Part shown: in pieces, positions 25,620 through 34,625 of the stretch
Layout of the letters: every line of letters starts with the position of its first letter
How positions within the stretch are numbered: the first letter of the stretch is position 1
Assembly (NCBI RefSeq): GCF_000013365.1
Contig: NC_007778.1
Span: 1,054,001 to 1,118,000, forward strand
Direction of reading: 5' to 3'
From: Rhodopseudomonas palustris HaA2
GTDB taxonomy: Bacteria > Pseudomonadota > Alphaproteobacteria > Rhizobiales > Xanthobacteraceae
Length of the DNA: 64,000 nt
Made by a program: the position numbers and the translations under genes
Notes under the pieces: generated by a model
Database searches by the model: none
What the model was told of the DNA's origin: nothing
What the model saw: the letters and a program-made list of their open reading frames with translations, nothing else

Positions 25620-26432
25620 ATGGACCAACGCGGAGATCTGAACATCGTGCCGTTCGCCGTCTCGAAAACCACCGCCGCGAGAGTCCGTCGCGCCAGCGAA
25701 CTGGCGGTCGGCCCGATCCTGTTGTTCGGGGTTTGGTGGCTCGCGGCGCGCGGCGGCTGGGTCAACCGGGATCTTCTGCCGTCGCCGGTCGATACACTTC
25801 GCGACACCGCGGCCAATATCTGGTCCGGCAGCATGACCGAGGATTTCTGGAGCACGCTGGTCCGCGTTGGCTACTCGATCGCGATTGCGATCATCGCGGG
25901 CGTTCCGATCGGCATCGTGCTCGGCGCCAAGGCGACGGTTTATCGTTCGGTCGAGTTCATCATCGACTTCTTCCGCTCGACGCCGGCGACCGCGATGTTT
26001 CCGCTATTCCTGCTGCTGTTCGGGCTCGGTGACCTCGCCAAGGTCGCCGTCGCTGCGTTCGCTGCGTGGCTGGTGATCGTGTTCAACGTCGCCTACGGCG
26101 TGATGAACGCCCGGCAGACCCGGATCCTCGCGGCACGCTCGATGGGCGCATCGTCGCTCCGTATCTTCCGCGACGTGATCTTCTTCGAAACCCTGCCGCA
26201 GACCTTTATCGGCCTGCGCACGGCGGTGTCGCTGGCGTTGGTCGTCATCATCGTCGCCGAGATGTTCATCGGCGCCACCGACGGCATGGGCCATCGCATC
26301 ATCGATGCGCAGATCTCCTACTCGCTCACCGACATGTACGGCTCGATCCTGATCGCGGGCGCGATGGGATACGGGCTCAATCTGATCCTGCTGTTTCTCG
26401 AACGTTCGGTCATCCACTGGTCGGGCAAATGA
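25620..26432 (+). CDS. ABC transporter permease (taurine/nitrate/sulfonate type)
   Basis: 270 residues, about six helices. The inner-membrane permease motif EAA-loop reads AARSMGASSLRIFRDVIFFETLPQ and the fold matches SsuC/TauC. It starts at ATG 25620, or possibly GTG 25647 behind GGAG. First gene of an operon with a binding protein, an ATPase and a nitrilase-family enzyme, suggesting import of a nitrogen compound such as a nitrile, amide or carbamoyl compound. Confidence 0.88.
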   Translation: MDQRGDLNIVPFAVSKTTAARVRRASELAVGPILLFGVWWLAARGGWVNRDLLPSPVDTLRDTAANIWSGSMTEDFWSTLVRVGYSIAIAIIAGVPIGIVLGAKATVYRSVEFIIDFFRSTPATAMFPLFLLLFGLGDLAKVAVAAFAAWLVIVFNVAYGVMNARQTRILAARSMGASSLRIFRDVIFFETLPQTFIGLRTAVSLALVVIIVAEMFIGATDGMGHRIIDAQISYSLTDMYGSILIAGAMGYGLNLILLFLERSVIHWSGK

Positions 26433-26467
26433 CGATCCCTGCCGCACCCGTTCACAAGGAGTCCAAG

Positions 26468-27460
26468 ATGTCGAAATCAGTTCTGTTCGCCGCCGCGATG
26501 ACGGCCGCGCTCTCGACCGTCAGCAGCGCGCAGGCGGCCTGCGACAAGATGGACAAGGTGACGGCGGCCTGGCTGCCGATCATGCAGACCACCGCCTATT
26601 ACGTCGCGCTCGACCAGAAGCTGTTCGAGAAAGCCTGCATCGAGATCGACTCCAACAAGATGGAATCGCCGAATCAGATCATCGATTCGCTGATCGCCGG
26701 CCGCGCCGATTTCGGACCGCCCGGCGCCGCGGCCGGCATCGCGATGATCGCGGAGTCGAAATTCCCCGGCAAGCTCAAGGTGTTCGGCCTGCAGGGCGGC
26801 GGCATCAAGGTCGATCGCATCAATGACGGCCTGATCGTCAAGCCGGACAGCACGATCAAATCGTTCGCAGACCTCAAGGGCAAGACGCTGGGGCACGTGC
26901 CCGGCATCCAGTGGCGGACGATCTCGCGCCAGATGGTGAAGGCCGCCGGCCTCGATCCCGACAAGGACGTCAAGCTGGTCGATCTCGCGGTCGCCATGCA
27001 GGTGCCGGCGGTGGTCGGCGGCACGGTCGACGCGACGCTGTCGCTGGAGCCGGTCGGTTCGATCGCGGTGGCGTCCGGCAAGGCCAAGCGCGCCATGACC
27101 AACCCGGTCGCCAGCGTGATCGCCGACCCGTTCTATTCCGGCGCTTCGGTGATGACGACCAAATTCATGACCGAGCGCCCGGACGTCGCCCGCCGTGTGG
27201 TGGCGGTGATCGATCAGGCGACCGACCTGGTGAACGCCGATTTCGCCAAGTACAAGGCGGTGCTGCCGGCCTATACGCCGATCAAGGCCGATCAGCTCGA
27301 CCTCGTGGCGCAGCCTTACTTGCGCGGCTTCAAGGACCTCGACGATACCGACGTCAAATCCTATCAGGCGCTGGTCGACGTGTTCATCGCCCAGGGCGTG
27401 GTGCAGGGGCCGATCAACGTCCGCGAGAAACTGCTGACCAAGGCGGATATCGGCGAATGA
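26468..27460 (+). CDS. ABC transporter periplasmic substrate-binding protein (SsuA/NMT1-like)
   Basis: 330 residues. A Sec signal peptide (SKSVLFAAAMTAALSTVSSAQA) is followed by the mature start ACDKMDKVTAAWLPIMQTT. The fold is the NMT1/SsuA-like type: YYVALDQKLFEKACIEID, ESPNQIIDSLIAGRADFG. GGAG precedes ATG 26468. It overlaps the downstream ATPase by 4 bp (ATGA). The ligand is unknown, likely small and nitrogenous given the nitrilase that follows. Confidence 0.88.
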   Translation: MSKSVLFAAAMTAALSTVSSAQAACDKMDKVTAAWLPIMQTTAYYVALDQKLFEKACIEIDSNKMESPNQIIDSLIAGRADFGPPGAAAGIAMIAESKFPGKLKVFGLQGGGIKVDRINDGLIVKPDSTIKSFADLKGKTLGHVPGIQWRTISRQMVKAAGLDPDKDVKLVDLAVAMQVPAVVGGTVDATLSLEPVGSIAVASGKAKRAMTNPVASVIADPFYSGASVMTTKFMTERPDVARRVVAVIDQATDLVNADFAKYKAVLPAYTPIKADQLDLVAQPYLRGFKDLDDTDVKSYQALVDVFIAQGVVQGPINVREKLLTKADIGE

Positions 27461-28293
27461 ACGCGGGCAGCGTCCTCCAACTGCGGCCGAAGCAGATGAC
27501 CGATACCGCACCGATGCCCGCCGCGTCGAAACCCGGCCGGCAGGCGAAGATGACGATCCGCGGCCTGCGCAAGACCTTCAACGACGCCGTCGTCTACGAC
27601 GGTTTCGACTTGGATCTTCCGCTCGGCCAGTTCATCTCGGTGTTCGGTCCGAACGGCTGCGGCAAGAGCACGCTGATCAACATGATCTCCGGCCTGATGC
27701 CGATGGATGCCGGTGAGGTGCTGTACGACGGCCAGCGCATCAGCGAGACGCGGATCTCCTACGTGTTCCAGAACTATCGCGAGGCGCTGTTTCCGTGGTT
27801 GAAGGCGATCGACAACATCCATTACCCGCTGAAGGTGATGGGCGTGCCGCGCGCCGAGCGGAAGCGCCGGATCGAGAAGCTGCTGGCGGAGTTCGAGATC
27901 CGGATCGATCTCAACGCCTATCCCTACACGCTGTCGGGCGGCCAGCAACAAACCGTGTCGATCCTGCGCGCGCTGGTGACGGAGCCGGAGGTGCTGTTCC
28001 TCGACGAGCCGTTCTCGGCGCTCGACTACGAGATGACGATGTCGATGCGCGAGCAGTTGCAGAAGATCTTCATGAAGACGAGGACCACGATGCTGCTGGT
28101 GTCGCACGACCTCGACGAGGCGATCGAGCAAGCCGACAAGCTGGTCCTGCTCACCCGGCGGCCGACCCAGGTCGCCGAGATCGTCGAGATCGGCCTGCCA
28201 TGGCCGCGCGACCGCGCCGTCACCACGGGTGACGACTTCATGGCGCTCAAGCGCCATTGCCTCGATCGCTTCTGGCAGGAAGTCAAGAAATGA
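27457..28293 (+). CDS. ABC transporter ATP-binding protein (TauB/SsuB type)
   Basis: 278 residues. FGPNGCGKST (Walker A), LSGGQQQTVSILRAL (signature), VLFLDEPFSALD (Walker B) and VSHDLDEAIEQADKLVLL (switch His) are all intact. An N-terminal extension of about 30 polar residues precedes the core. It energises the permease at 25620. Start overlaps the binding-protein stop. Confidence 0.9.
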   Translation: MNAGSVLQLRPKQMTDTAPMPAASKPGRQAKMTIRGLRKTFNDAVVYDGFDLDLPLGQFISVFGPNGCGKSTLINMISGLMPMDAGEVLYDGQRISETRISYVFQNYREALFPWLKAIDNIHYPLKVMGVPRAERKRRIEKLLAEFEIRIDLNAYPYTLSGGQQQTVSILRALVTEPEVLFLDEPFSALDYEMTMSMREQLQKIFMKTRTTMLLVSHDLDEAIEQADKLVLLTRRPTQVAEIVEIGLPWPRDRAVTTGDDFMALKRHCLDRFWQEVKK

Positions 28294-28353
28294 CGGGCGC
28301 CGGCTGAGCCGGGTCCGAGGAATCCGAACCACCATCAGAACCTGGAGACTGAC

Positions 28354-30027
28354 ATGACGAAGCGCCGGTTTCGCGCCGCTGCGGTGCAGACACTCGCCAA
28401 GTTGGGCGATTTCGACTTCAACATCGCACTCGCGACTCGCTACGTCGAAGACGCGGTTCGCCAGGGCGCCGAGCTGATCGTATTTCCGGAGTGCATGGAC
28501 ACCGGCTATCTGTTCGATTCGCCGGAGCATTGCCGCGAACTGGCGGAGACGCTGGCCGATGGTCCGTTCGTCAAGGCGCTGGCGGCGCTCAGCCGCAAGC
28601 ACGGCGTCTATATCGCCAGCGGCATCACCGAATGGGATCCCGCCAAAGAGAAGATCTTCAACACCGGCATCATGTTCGATCGCAAGGGTGAGGTCGCCTG
28701 CCACTATCACAAGCAGTTTCTCGCCACCCACGATCAGAACTGGTTCGCCTTCGGCGAGCGCGGCTGCCCGGTGGTCGATACCGACCTCGGCAGGATCGGC
28801 CTGCTGATCTGCTTCGACGGCCGCATCCCCGAAATCTTCCGCGCCATGACGATGCAGGGCGCCGAGGTGATCGTCGACATGGCCAATTTCTTCGCGATGG
28901 ATCAGGCCGACATGTGGGGCCCGGCGCGAAGCTACGAGAACGGCGTCTGGCTGGTGGCCGCCACCAAGGCGGGCTACGAGCGCTCGATCTACTATCCGGG
29001 CGGCAGCATGATCGTCGATCCGAAGGGCCGGGTGCTGTCGAAGGTGCCGTACGACACCCACGGCATGTCGATCGCGACGATCGATCTCGACGCCGCCGCC
29101 GACAAATCGATCTACACCGCCAACGACAAGATCGCCGATCGCCGTCCGGAGACCTACGGCATCATGGCGCTGCCGTACGAGCAGACCCCGGTCTACGGCG
29201 TCGCCGATCGTCCGCTGATCCCGTCGAAATCCGTCACCAAGGTGGCGGCGGTGCAGATTCACGTCACGCCGGAATGCAGCGTCGCGGAGGTGCTCGACAT
29301 GGTCGACCACACCGCCAAGCTCGGCGCCAAGGTGCTGGTGCTGCCGGAATACGCATTCTCCGAGCACTACATCCTTTCCGTCGAGGAGGCGTCCGAGCAG
29401 GCCGACCGGACGGCGGAGAATTTGGCGGCAGTCGCGAAGATCGCCGCGCGCTACGGCTGCCTGATCGCGGCGCCGGTCATCGAGCGCGCCGCCGCCGGGC
29501 TCTATGTGACCACCGTGCTGATCGGCCCCGACGGCAAGGAGATCGGCCGCTACCGCAAGACACATCTCACCGCCGAAGAGCGCCGGTGGGCGGCCGCTGG
29601 CCGTGACTATCCGGTGTTCGAGACGCCGTTCGGCCGCATCGGCGTGATGTCGGGCTACGATGCGGTGTTTCCGGAGACCTCGCGCTGTCTCGCGATCGGC
29701 GGCGCCGATATCATTCTGTGGCCCGCCGCGTTGCGCGAGCCGTTCGAGCGCGAGCTCATCGCCGTGCCGCGCGCCGAGGACAACCGGGTGGCGGTCGTGC
29801 TCGCCAACCGCGTCGACAGCCCGTATCCGGGCGGCAGCGTCGTGATCCCGCCGACCGGCTTCCCGCAATGGGACATCAACATCGCCGCTCCGCGGGTGAT
29901 GAAACTCGGCGCGGTCATGCCCAAGCACATAGATCTGGCGGTCTGCCGCCAGAAGCTGATGATCCCGAAGGTCGACATGTTTGCCAACCGGCTGGTGGAG
30001 ACCTACGCTCCGATCGTCGCGGCCTAG
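28354..30027 (+). CDS. Tandem nitrilase-superfamily protein with one degenerate domain
   Basis: 557 residues made of two carbon-nitrogen hydrolase domains. Domain 1 (about 5-280) has the full catalytic set: E46 (FPECMD), K120 (HYHKQF) and C153 (LLICFDGRIPE). Domain 2 (about 295-545) keeps E332 (LPEYAF) and K402 (YRKTHL), but the nucleophile position is glycine (G434 in GVMSGYDAVFPE), so it cannot be a Cys hydrolase. Most nitrilase-family enzymes have a single domain of 270-350 residues. It probably hydrolyses a nitrile, amide or carbamoyl substrate brought in by the upstream ABC transporter; the second half may be structural or regulatory. Confidence 0.88.
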   Translation: MTKRRFRAAAVQTLAKLGDFDFNIALATRYVEDAVRQGAELIVFPECMDTGYLFDSPEHCRELAETLADGPFVKALAALSRKHGVYIASGITEWDPAKEKIFNTGIMFDRKGEVACHYHKQFLATHDQNWFAFGERGCPVVDTDLGRIGLLICFDGRIPEIFRAMTMQGAEVIVDMANFFAMDQADMWGPARSYENGVWLVAATKAGYERSIYYPGGSMIVDPKGRVLSKVPYDTHGMSIATIDLDAAADKSIYTANDKIADRRPETYGIMALPYEQTPVYGVADRPLIPSKSVTKVAAVQIHVTPECSVAEVLDMVDHTAKLGAKVLVLPEYAFSEHYILSVEEASEQADRTAENLAAVAKIAARYGCLIAAPVIERAAAGLYVTTVLIGPDGKEIGRYRKTHLTAEERRWAAAGRDYPVFETPFGRIGVMSGYDAVFPETSRCLAIGGADIILWPAALREPFERELIAVPRAEDNRVAVVLANRVDSPYPGGSVVIPPTGFPQWDINIAAPRVMKLGAVMPKHIDLAVCRQKLMIPKVDMFANRLVETYAPIVAA

Positions 30028-30049
30028 CCACTTGACGGGTGACCGGCCG

Positions 30050-31048
30050 ATGACGGTCGCGCGATCGGCGCAGCAGCGCCGGTCGCCCCGCAGGACGGCA
30101 GAGCACGTGGCCAAGACACAACGCAAGATCCGCTATGACTGGAACGATGTCGTCTACTTTCTCGAGGTGGCCCGGCAACGCAGCCTGGTGCGCGCCGCGG
30201 CCAAGCTGAAGGTCGACCACACCACCGTCAGCCGGCGCATCCGGGAGCTCGAGCGAAGCCTGAATTCGACGCTGTTCAAGCGCAGCAAATCCGGCTTCAG
30301 CCTGACCGAAATAGGCATGCGGCTACTGCAATATGCCGAGGGCATGGAAAGCCAGGCGAACGCGATCGTCGAGGCGATCGGCACCGACACCGCCGATGCC
30401 GGCGGTGCGGTCCGGATCGCGGCGATGGAAGGCATCGGCAGCTTCTATCTCACGCCCTGCATCGTCGACTTCAATAAGATCTATCCGTCGATCCAGATCG
30501 AACTGATCACCGATACCCGCCTGCTCGACCTCAGCCGTCGCGAGGCCGATATCTTCGTCAGTTTCTTCAGGCCTCACGGCAAGCGATTGTCGATCAAGAA
30601 GGTCGGCGAGTTCCGAATTTCGTTGTACGCGTCCAATCGGTATTTCGAGGGCCGGAGCGAGCCGCGAACGCAGAAGGAACTGGAAGACCACGCCTTCATC
30701 GACTTCATCGAAGATCACATCTACAGCAAGGAGAATCGCTGGCTCTCCGATGTGTTGCGACCACCGCATACGATCTTTCGCAGCACCAGCCTGGTCGCGC
30801 AATCCATCGCCGTGTCCGCAGGGCAGGGAATCGCGATGCTGCCCACCTATGTGGCCTCAGGTCGCTCCGAGCTGCGTCCGGTCATGCCGGAACTGTTCAC
30901 GACCCGCGATATCTGGCTCTCGGTCCATGAGGACCTGCTCCACATCGCCCGCATCAAAGCCGTCATCACTTTCCTCGAGGAGCGTATCGAGGCCGACAGG
31001 ACGTTCCTGAATTCGGTGAAGAACCGACCAGGTCGGAGGCGCCCGTGA
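30050..31048 (+). CDS. LysR-family transcriptional regulator
   Basis: 332 residues. After a basic N-terminal tail, the winged helix-turn-helix reads DWNDVVYFLEVARQRSLVRA then LKVDHTTVSRRIRELERSLN. The C-terminal ligand-binding domain follows (VRIAAMEGIGSFYLTPCIVD onward). ATG 30050 is chosen; GTG 30107 closer to the domain is possible. It lies 22 bp after the nitrilase gene in the same direction and probably controls this ABC/nitrilase cluster. Confidence 0.88.
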   Translation: MTVARSAQQRRSPRRTAEHVAKTQRKIRYDWNDVVYFLEVARQRSLVRAAAKLKVDHTTVSRRIRELERSLNSTLFKRSKSGFSLTEIGMRLLQYAEGMESQANAIVEAIGTDTADAGGAVRIAAMEGIGSFYLTPCIVDFNKIYPSIQIELITDTRLLDLSRREADIFVSFFRPHGKRLSIKKVGEFRISLYASNRYFEGRSEPRTQKELEDHAFIDFIEDHIYSKENRWLSDVLRPPHTIFRSTSLVAQSIAVSAGQGIAMLPTYVASGRSELRPVMPELFTTRDIWLSVHEDLLHIARIKAVITFLEERIEADRTFLNSVKNRPGRRRP

Positions 31049-31082
31049 GAGACGCCAAGTGTGGAGCGCGAGCGATCCGGCG

Positions 31083-31580
31083 TCAGGTCGCGGTGTCGAT
31101 CAGGCTCTCCAGCAGCCGCTTCAGTTCGGCGGTGGCCTTGTCGCCGTAGTTCTCGGCGATATGCGCTTCCTGGCTGAGCGCGAGCGCGTTGAGACGTTGG
31201 GTCAGGGCCTTGCCGCGTTCGGACGAATACATCAGCACCTTGCGACGATCGTCCGGGGCCTGCACGCGATACACCAGCGAGTCCGACACCATGCGGTCGA
31301 TCATCTTGGTCAGGGTCGGGTGGTTGAGCAGCACTTCCTCGGCGAGGTCGCCCATCGAATGGCCCTTGCCGTCGGACAGGACCTTGAGGATGCGCCATTG
31401 CTCGACCGGAACGCCTTCGTCGCGCAGCCGTGCCTCGAGCTGACGGTTGATCTCCCGGTTGGCCTGCGCCAGCAGATAAGCGAGATGCTCGGTGATCGGC
31501 GGGTTGGAACTGGGCGATCTGGCCACGGGCTGAGACTTTATCGTTCGACTTGAATGAATCAGATGCTGCGATTGCTGCAT
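31083..31580 (-). CDS. MarR-family transcriptional regulator
   Basis: 165 residues. The winged-helix core reads VEQWRILKVLSDGKGHSMGD then EEVLLNHPTLTKMIDRMVSD, followed by the wing VYRVQAPDDRRKVLMYSSERG. It is divergent from the amide-binding-like gene and amidase cluster, and the intervening gap holds an inverted repeat, so it is the likely local repressor. An effector may be an aromatic or amide compound; not deducible here. Confidence 0.9.
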   Translation of the reverse strand: MQQSQHLIHSSRTIKSQPVARSPSSNPPITEHLAYLLAQANREINRQLEARLRDEGVPVEQWRILKVLSDGKGHSMGDLAEEVLLNHPTLTKMIDRMVSDSLVYRVQAPDDRRKVLMYSSERGKALTQRLNALALSQEAHIAENYGDKATAELKRLLESLIDTAT

Positions 31581-31598
31581 CTATATGCACATCAATTG

Positions 31599-31610
31599 TT
31601 GAATGTTCAA
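31599..31610. promoter_or_regulatory. Candidate MarR operator
   Basis: TTGAATGTTCAA: 5-bp inverted arms with a 2-nt centre, within an AT-rich patch 19 bp upstream of the marR-like start and upstream of the divergent gene. MarR proteins typically bind such short palindromes. Confidence 0.45.
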
Positions 31611-31685
31611 TATTTTCGAATAGCATCGAATGCCGTGCGGGGTCGGACTTTCGCGGGACGGCCCTGCGCCAAGACAGGAGAGGGC

Positions 31686-32873
31686 GTGCTTTCGATCGGG
31701 GATTGCGGAGGCGGTGGCGCCGGGCTTGCGCCGCCGCTCGGGTTGCTTGAGAGGGCATCTTCGCTCGCCGACGCGGCGTGGGTGGAAGGGCCGGGCGACG
31801 GCGCCGGTGCCGCGGCGCGTCGGGCGCGCAACAAATTGCGCATCGCCAATTTCGTCACTTTTCAGGGCGCGCCGGGAATCTGGGGGCCTGCCTCGAGCAA
31901 TGCCGCGCTGCTGGCTGCCGCCGAAATCAACAAACGCGGCGGGATCCTCGGCCGCGAAATCGAGTTGGTGATGTGCGACGCCGGCGGTCCGATCGAGGAT
32001 GTCGCGCGGCGGGTGGCGCAGGCGGTCGATTTCGACGACGTCGACATCGTGATGGGCTCGCATATCAGTGCGGTCCGCGTCGCGCTGCGCAAGGCGATCC
32101 GCGGCCGCGTGCCGTACATCTACACGCCGGTCTATGAAGGCGGCGAACGCACGCCCGGCGTGATGGCGATCGGCGAGACGCCGCGCTGGCAGAGCCGGCC
32201 GGCGATCGACTGGCTCACCCAGGTCAAGAAGGCGCAGCGCTGGTATCTGATCGGCAGCGACTATGTCTGGCCCTGGCTGTCGCATCGCGCGGTCAAGACA
32301 TACATTAAGAACGCCGGCGGCCAGGTGGTCGGCGAGGAATTCGTGCCGCTCGGCGAGGACGATCACGAGCGCCATCTCGCGCGTATTCGCGCCGCGCGTC
32401 CCGACGTGGTGCTGATCTCGCTGATCGGCGCCGACAGCGTCACCTTCAATCGCGCCTTCGCCGAATGCGGGCTGGCCGGTGGCACTCTGCGGCTTGCCGG
32501 CGCGATGGACGAGACCGTGCTGCTCGGCATCGGCGCCGACAACACCGAGAACCTGTTCTGCGCCTCGGGCTATTTCGGCTGCCACGACTCCAGCGCCAAC
32601 GATCAATTCCGCGCTGCCTGCCTGAGGGCTTTCGGGCCGACCGCGCCGCCTATCGGATCTGTCGGACAATCCAACTACGAAGGCTTGCGATTCCTGGAGG
32701 CCGTCGCCGACAAGGCGCAGACGCTGGCCGCGCGTCCATTGCTCTCCGCGGCCAAGAACGTCGTCTACAACGGCGCGCGCGGCGCCGTGACGATCCGCGA
32801 CGGCCGTGCGCGGATGACGATCCATCTCGCCGAAGCCGACGGCCTCGATTTCAAGCTGATCCGCACGTTCTGA
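31686..32873 (+). CDS. Amide/urea-binding-protein-like, no signal peptide (AmiC-like sensor?)
   Basis: 395 residues of type-I periplasmic-binding fold: RIANFVTFQGAPGIWGPASS, AAEINKRGGILGREIELVMCDAGG, then PYIYTPVYEGGERTPGVMAI, matching the amide/urea-binding (AmiC, UrtA, FmdD) group. The N-terminal ~58 residues are Gly/Ala-rich and polar with no export signal. It may therefore stay in the cytoplasm and sense amide, as AmiC does. CAGGAGAGGGC supports GTG 31686 as start; the frame is open upstream. An alternative is a binding protein whose signal has been lost. Confidence 0.75.
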   Translation: MLSIGDCGGGGAGLAPPLGLLERASSLADAAWVEGPGDGAGAAARRARNKLRIANFVTFQGAPGIWGPASSNAALLAAAEINKRGGILGREIELVMCDAGGPIEDVARRVAQAVDFDDVDIVMGSHISAVRVALRKAIRGRVPYIYTPVYEGGERTPGVMAIGETPRWQSRPAIDWLTQVKKAQRWYLIGSDYVWPWLSHRAVKTYIKNAGGQVVGEEFVPLGEDDHERHLARIRAARPDVVLISLIGADSVTFNRAFAECGLAGGTLRLAGAMDETVLLGIGADNTENLFCASGYFGCHDSSANDQFRAACLRAFGPTAPPIGSVGQSNYEGLRFLEAVADKAQTLAARPLLSAAKNVVYNGARGAVTIRDGRARMTIHLAEADGLDFKLIRTF

Positions 32874-32920
32874 GGCGGCCGCATCGGGTAGAGAGGACCG
32901 ATCGCAAAATAATACTTGAA

Positions 32921-32937
32921 ACGGAAAATATTTCCGT
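32921..32937. promoter_or_regulatory. Inverted repeat upstream of the amidase gene
   Basis: ACGGAAAATATTTCCGT: perfect 7-bp arms around a 3-nt centre in an AT-rich patch, about 90 bp before the amidase start. It is a candidate operator for the amidase/ABC operon. Confidence 0.5.
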
Positions 32938-33027
32938 ATGTAGTATCCATGACGCGGCGGCCCGCGAGCCGCAGCCGGTCTTCCCCGGACCGGCGCCGCC
33001 GGTCTGCTCATGCGCAGGAGGACAACC

Positions 33028-34542
33028 TTGGCCGTTTCACTTCCCACCCCCACGCAGCTTCTCGACGTCGCCGATCAGTGCGGCCTGTCGCTCACCGATG
33101 AGGACGTGATGTCCTTCCGCGCGCTGATGCAGCCCTCGGTCGATGCCTACAATGTCGTCGCCGCGTTGCCGGACGAAGTGCCGCTGGTGAAGTATCCGCG
33201 CACGCCCGGCTACTCGCCGGACTCCGACGAGAATCCGCGCAACGCCTGGTACCGCAAGTCGAGCGTGAAGGGCGCCGCGTCGGGCAAGCTGACAGGCAAG
33301 ACCATCGCGCTCAAGGACAACATCATGCTGGCCGGCGTGCCGATGATGAACGGCTCCTCGACGCTCGAAGGCTTCGTCCCGGATTTCGACGCGACCGTCG
33401 TGATGCGGATTCTCGATGCCGGCGGCGAAATTCTCGGCAAGACGCATTGCGAACATTTCTGCATGTCCGGCGGCAGCCACACCGGCTCCAACGGTCCGGT
33501 GCACAATCCGCACAAGATGGGCTATTCGGCCGGCGGTTCGTCGTCGGGCAGTGCCGTCGTGGTCGCGCTCGGCGAGGCCGACATGGCGATCGGCGGCGAC
33601 CAGGGCGGCTCGATCCGGATGCCGGCGTCGTTCAGCGGCATCTACGGCATGAAGCCGACATGGGGCCTGGTGCCCTACACCGGCATCATGCCGATCGAAA
33701 TCTTCGTCGATCACACCGGCCCGATGACCGCGAGCGTCGCGGACAATGCGCTGTTGCTGGAAGTGCTCGCGGGCGACGACGGCTACGATCCACGGATCCG
33801 CGCACCGGTCGTCCACGACTACACCAAAGCGCTCGGCGGCGGCGTCAAGGGCATGAAGATCGGCATCGTCCGCGAAGGCTTCGAACAGGCCGGCGCCGAG
33901 CCGGCGGTCAACGAGAGCGTGCGCGAGGCCGCCAAGCGGCTCGCGAGCCTCGGCGCCACCGTCGAGGAGATCTCGATCCCAGCGCACAATCTCGCCGCCG
34001 CGGTGTGGATGCCGATCGGAACCGAGGGCATGACGCAGACCATGATGTTCGGTGACGGTTACGGCCTCAGCCGTCCCGATCTGTATTCCACCGCGCTCAT
34101 GAAGGCGCATCGCGGCTGGCGCGAACAGGCGGATTCGCTGTCCGAAACCACCAAGATGATGCTGCTGTTCGGCACCTACATCAACAACACATTCGGCCCG
34201 CGCTATTACGGCAAGGCGCAGAACATCTCGCGCCGGGTCACCGCCGCCTATGATGCGGCGCTGGCGAAGTTCGATCTGCTGCTGATGCCGACGACGCCGA
34301 TGAAGGCGACGCCGCTGCCGCCGCCCGGCGCCAGCCGCGAGGAGGTCATCGGCCGCGCCTTCGAGATGATCAGCAACACCGCGCCGTTCGACATCACCCA
34401 TCACCCGGCGATGTCGCTGCCCTGCGGCATGGTCGACGGCCTGCCGGTCGGGCTGATGTTGATCGGCAAGCATTTCGACGAGCCGACGATCTATCGCGCG
34501 GCGCACGCCTTCGAGCAGTCCGGCGACTGGAAGACGATGTGA
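33028..34542 (+). CDS. Amidase signature-family hydrolase
   Basis: 504 residues. The Ser-cisSer-Lys triad is intact: Lys in TIALKDNIMLAG, cis-Ser in SAGGSSSGSAVVVALG and nucleophile Ser in GGDQGGSIRMPASFSG. It would hydrolyse a carboxamide to acid plus ammonia. The start is TTG 33028 because AGGAGG lies 6 nt upstream; ATG 33010 would overlap that ribosome site. The following genes encode a five-component ABC importer, so it probably acts on an imported amide to yield nitrogen. Confidence 0.92.
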   Translation: MAVSLPTPTQLLDVADQCGLSLTDEDVMSFRALMQPSVDAYNVVAALPDEVPLVKYPRTPGYSPDSDENPRNAWYRKSSVKGAASGKLTGKTIALKDNIMLAGVPMMNGSSTLEGFVPDFDATVVMRILDAGGEILGKTHCEHFCMSGGSHTGSNGPVHNPHKMGYSAGGSSSGSAVVVALGEADMAIGGDQGGSIRMPASFSGIYGMKPTWGLVPYTGIMPIEIFVDHTGPMTASVADNALLLEVLAGDDGYDPRIRAPVVHDYTKALGGGVKGMKIGIVREGFEQAGAEPAVNESVREAAKRLASLGATVEEISIPAHNLAAAVWMPIGTEGMTQTMMFGDGYGLSRPDLYSTALMKAHRGWREQADSLSETTKMMLLFGTYINNTFGPRYYGKAQNISRRVTAAYDAALAKFDLLLMPTTPMKATPLPPPGASREEVIGRAFEMISNTAPFDITHHPAMSLPCGMVDGLPVGLMLIGKHFDEPTIYRAAHAFEQSGDWKTM

Positions 34543-34625
34543 GCGCCGTGATCCGGACAAGCGTCGACCGGTTGTCCGGATCGCCCCCACGTCGCAACGC
34601 TTGCCACCCCATCCGGTAAGAACGA

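Noticed and set aside
27364-30126. 920-codon minus-strand open frame
   Set aside because: Antisense to the ATPase and nitrilase genes; Arg/His/Asp-rich composition typical of GC-rich shadow frames.
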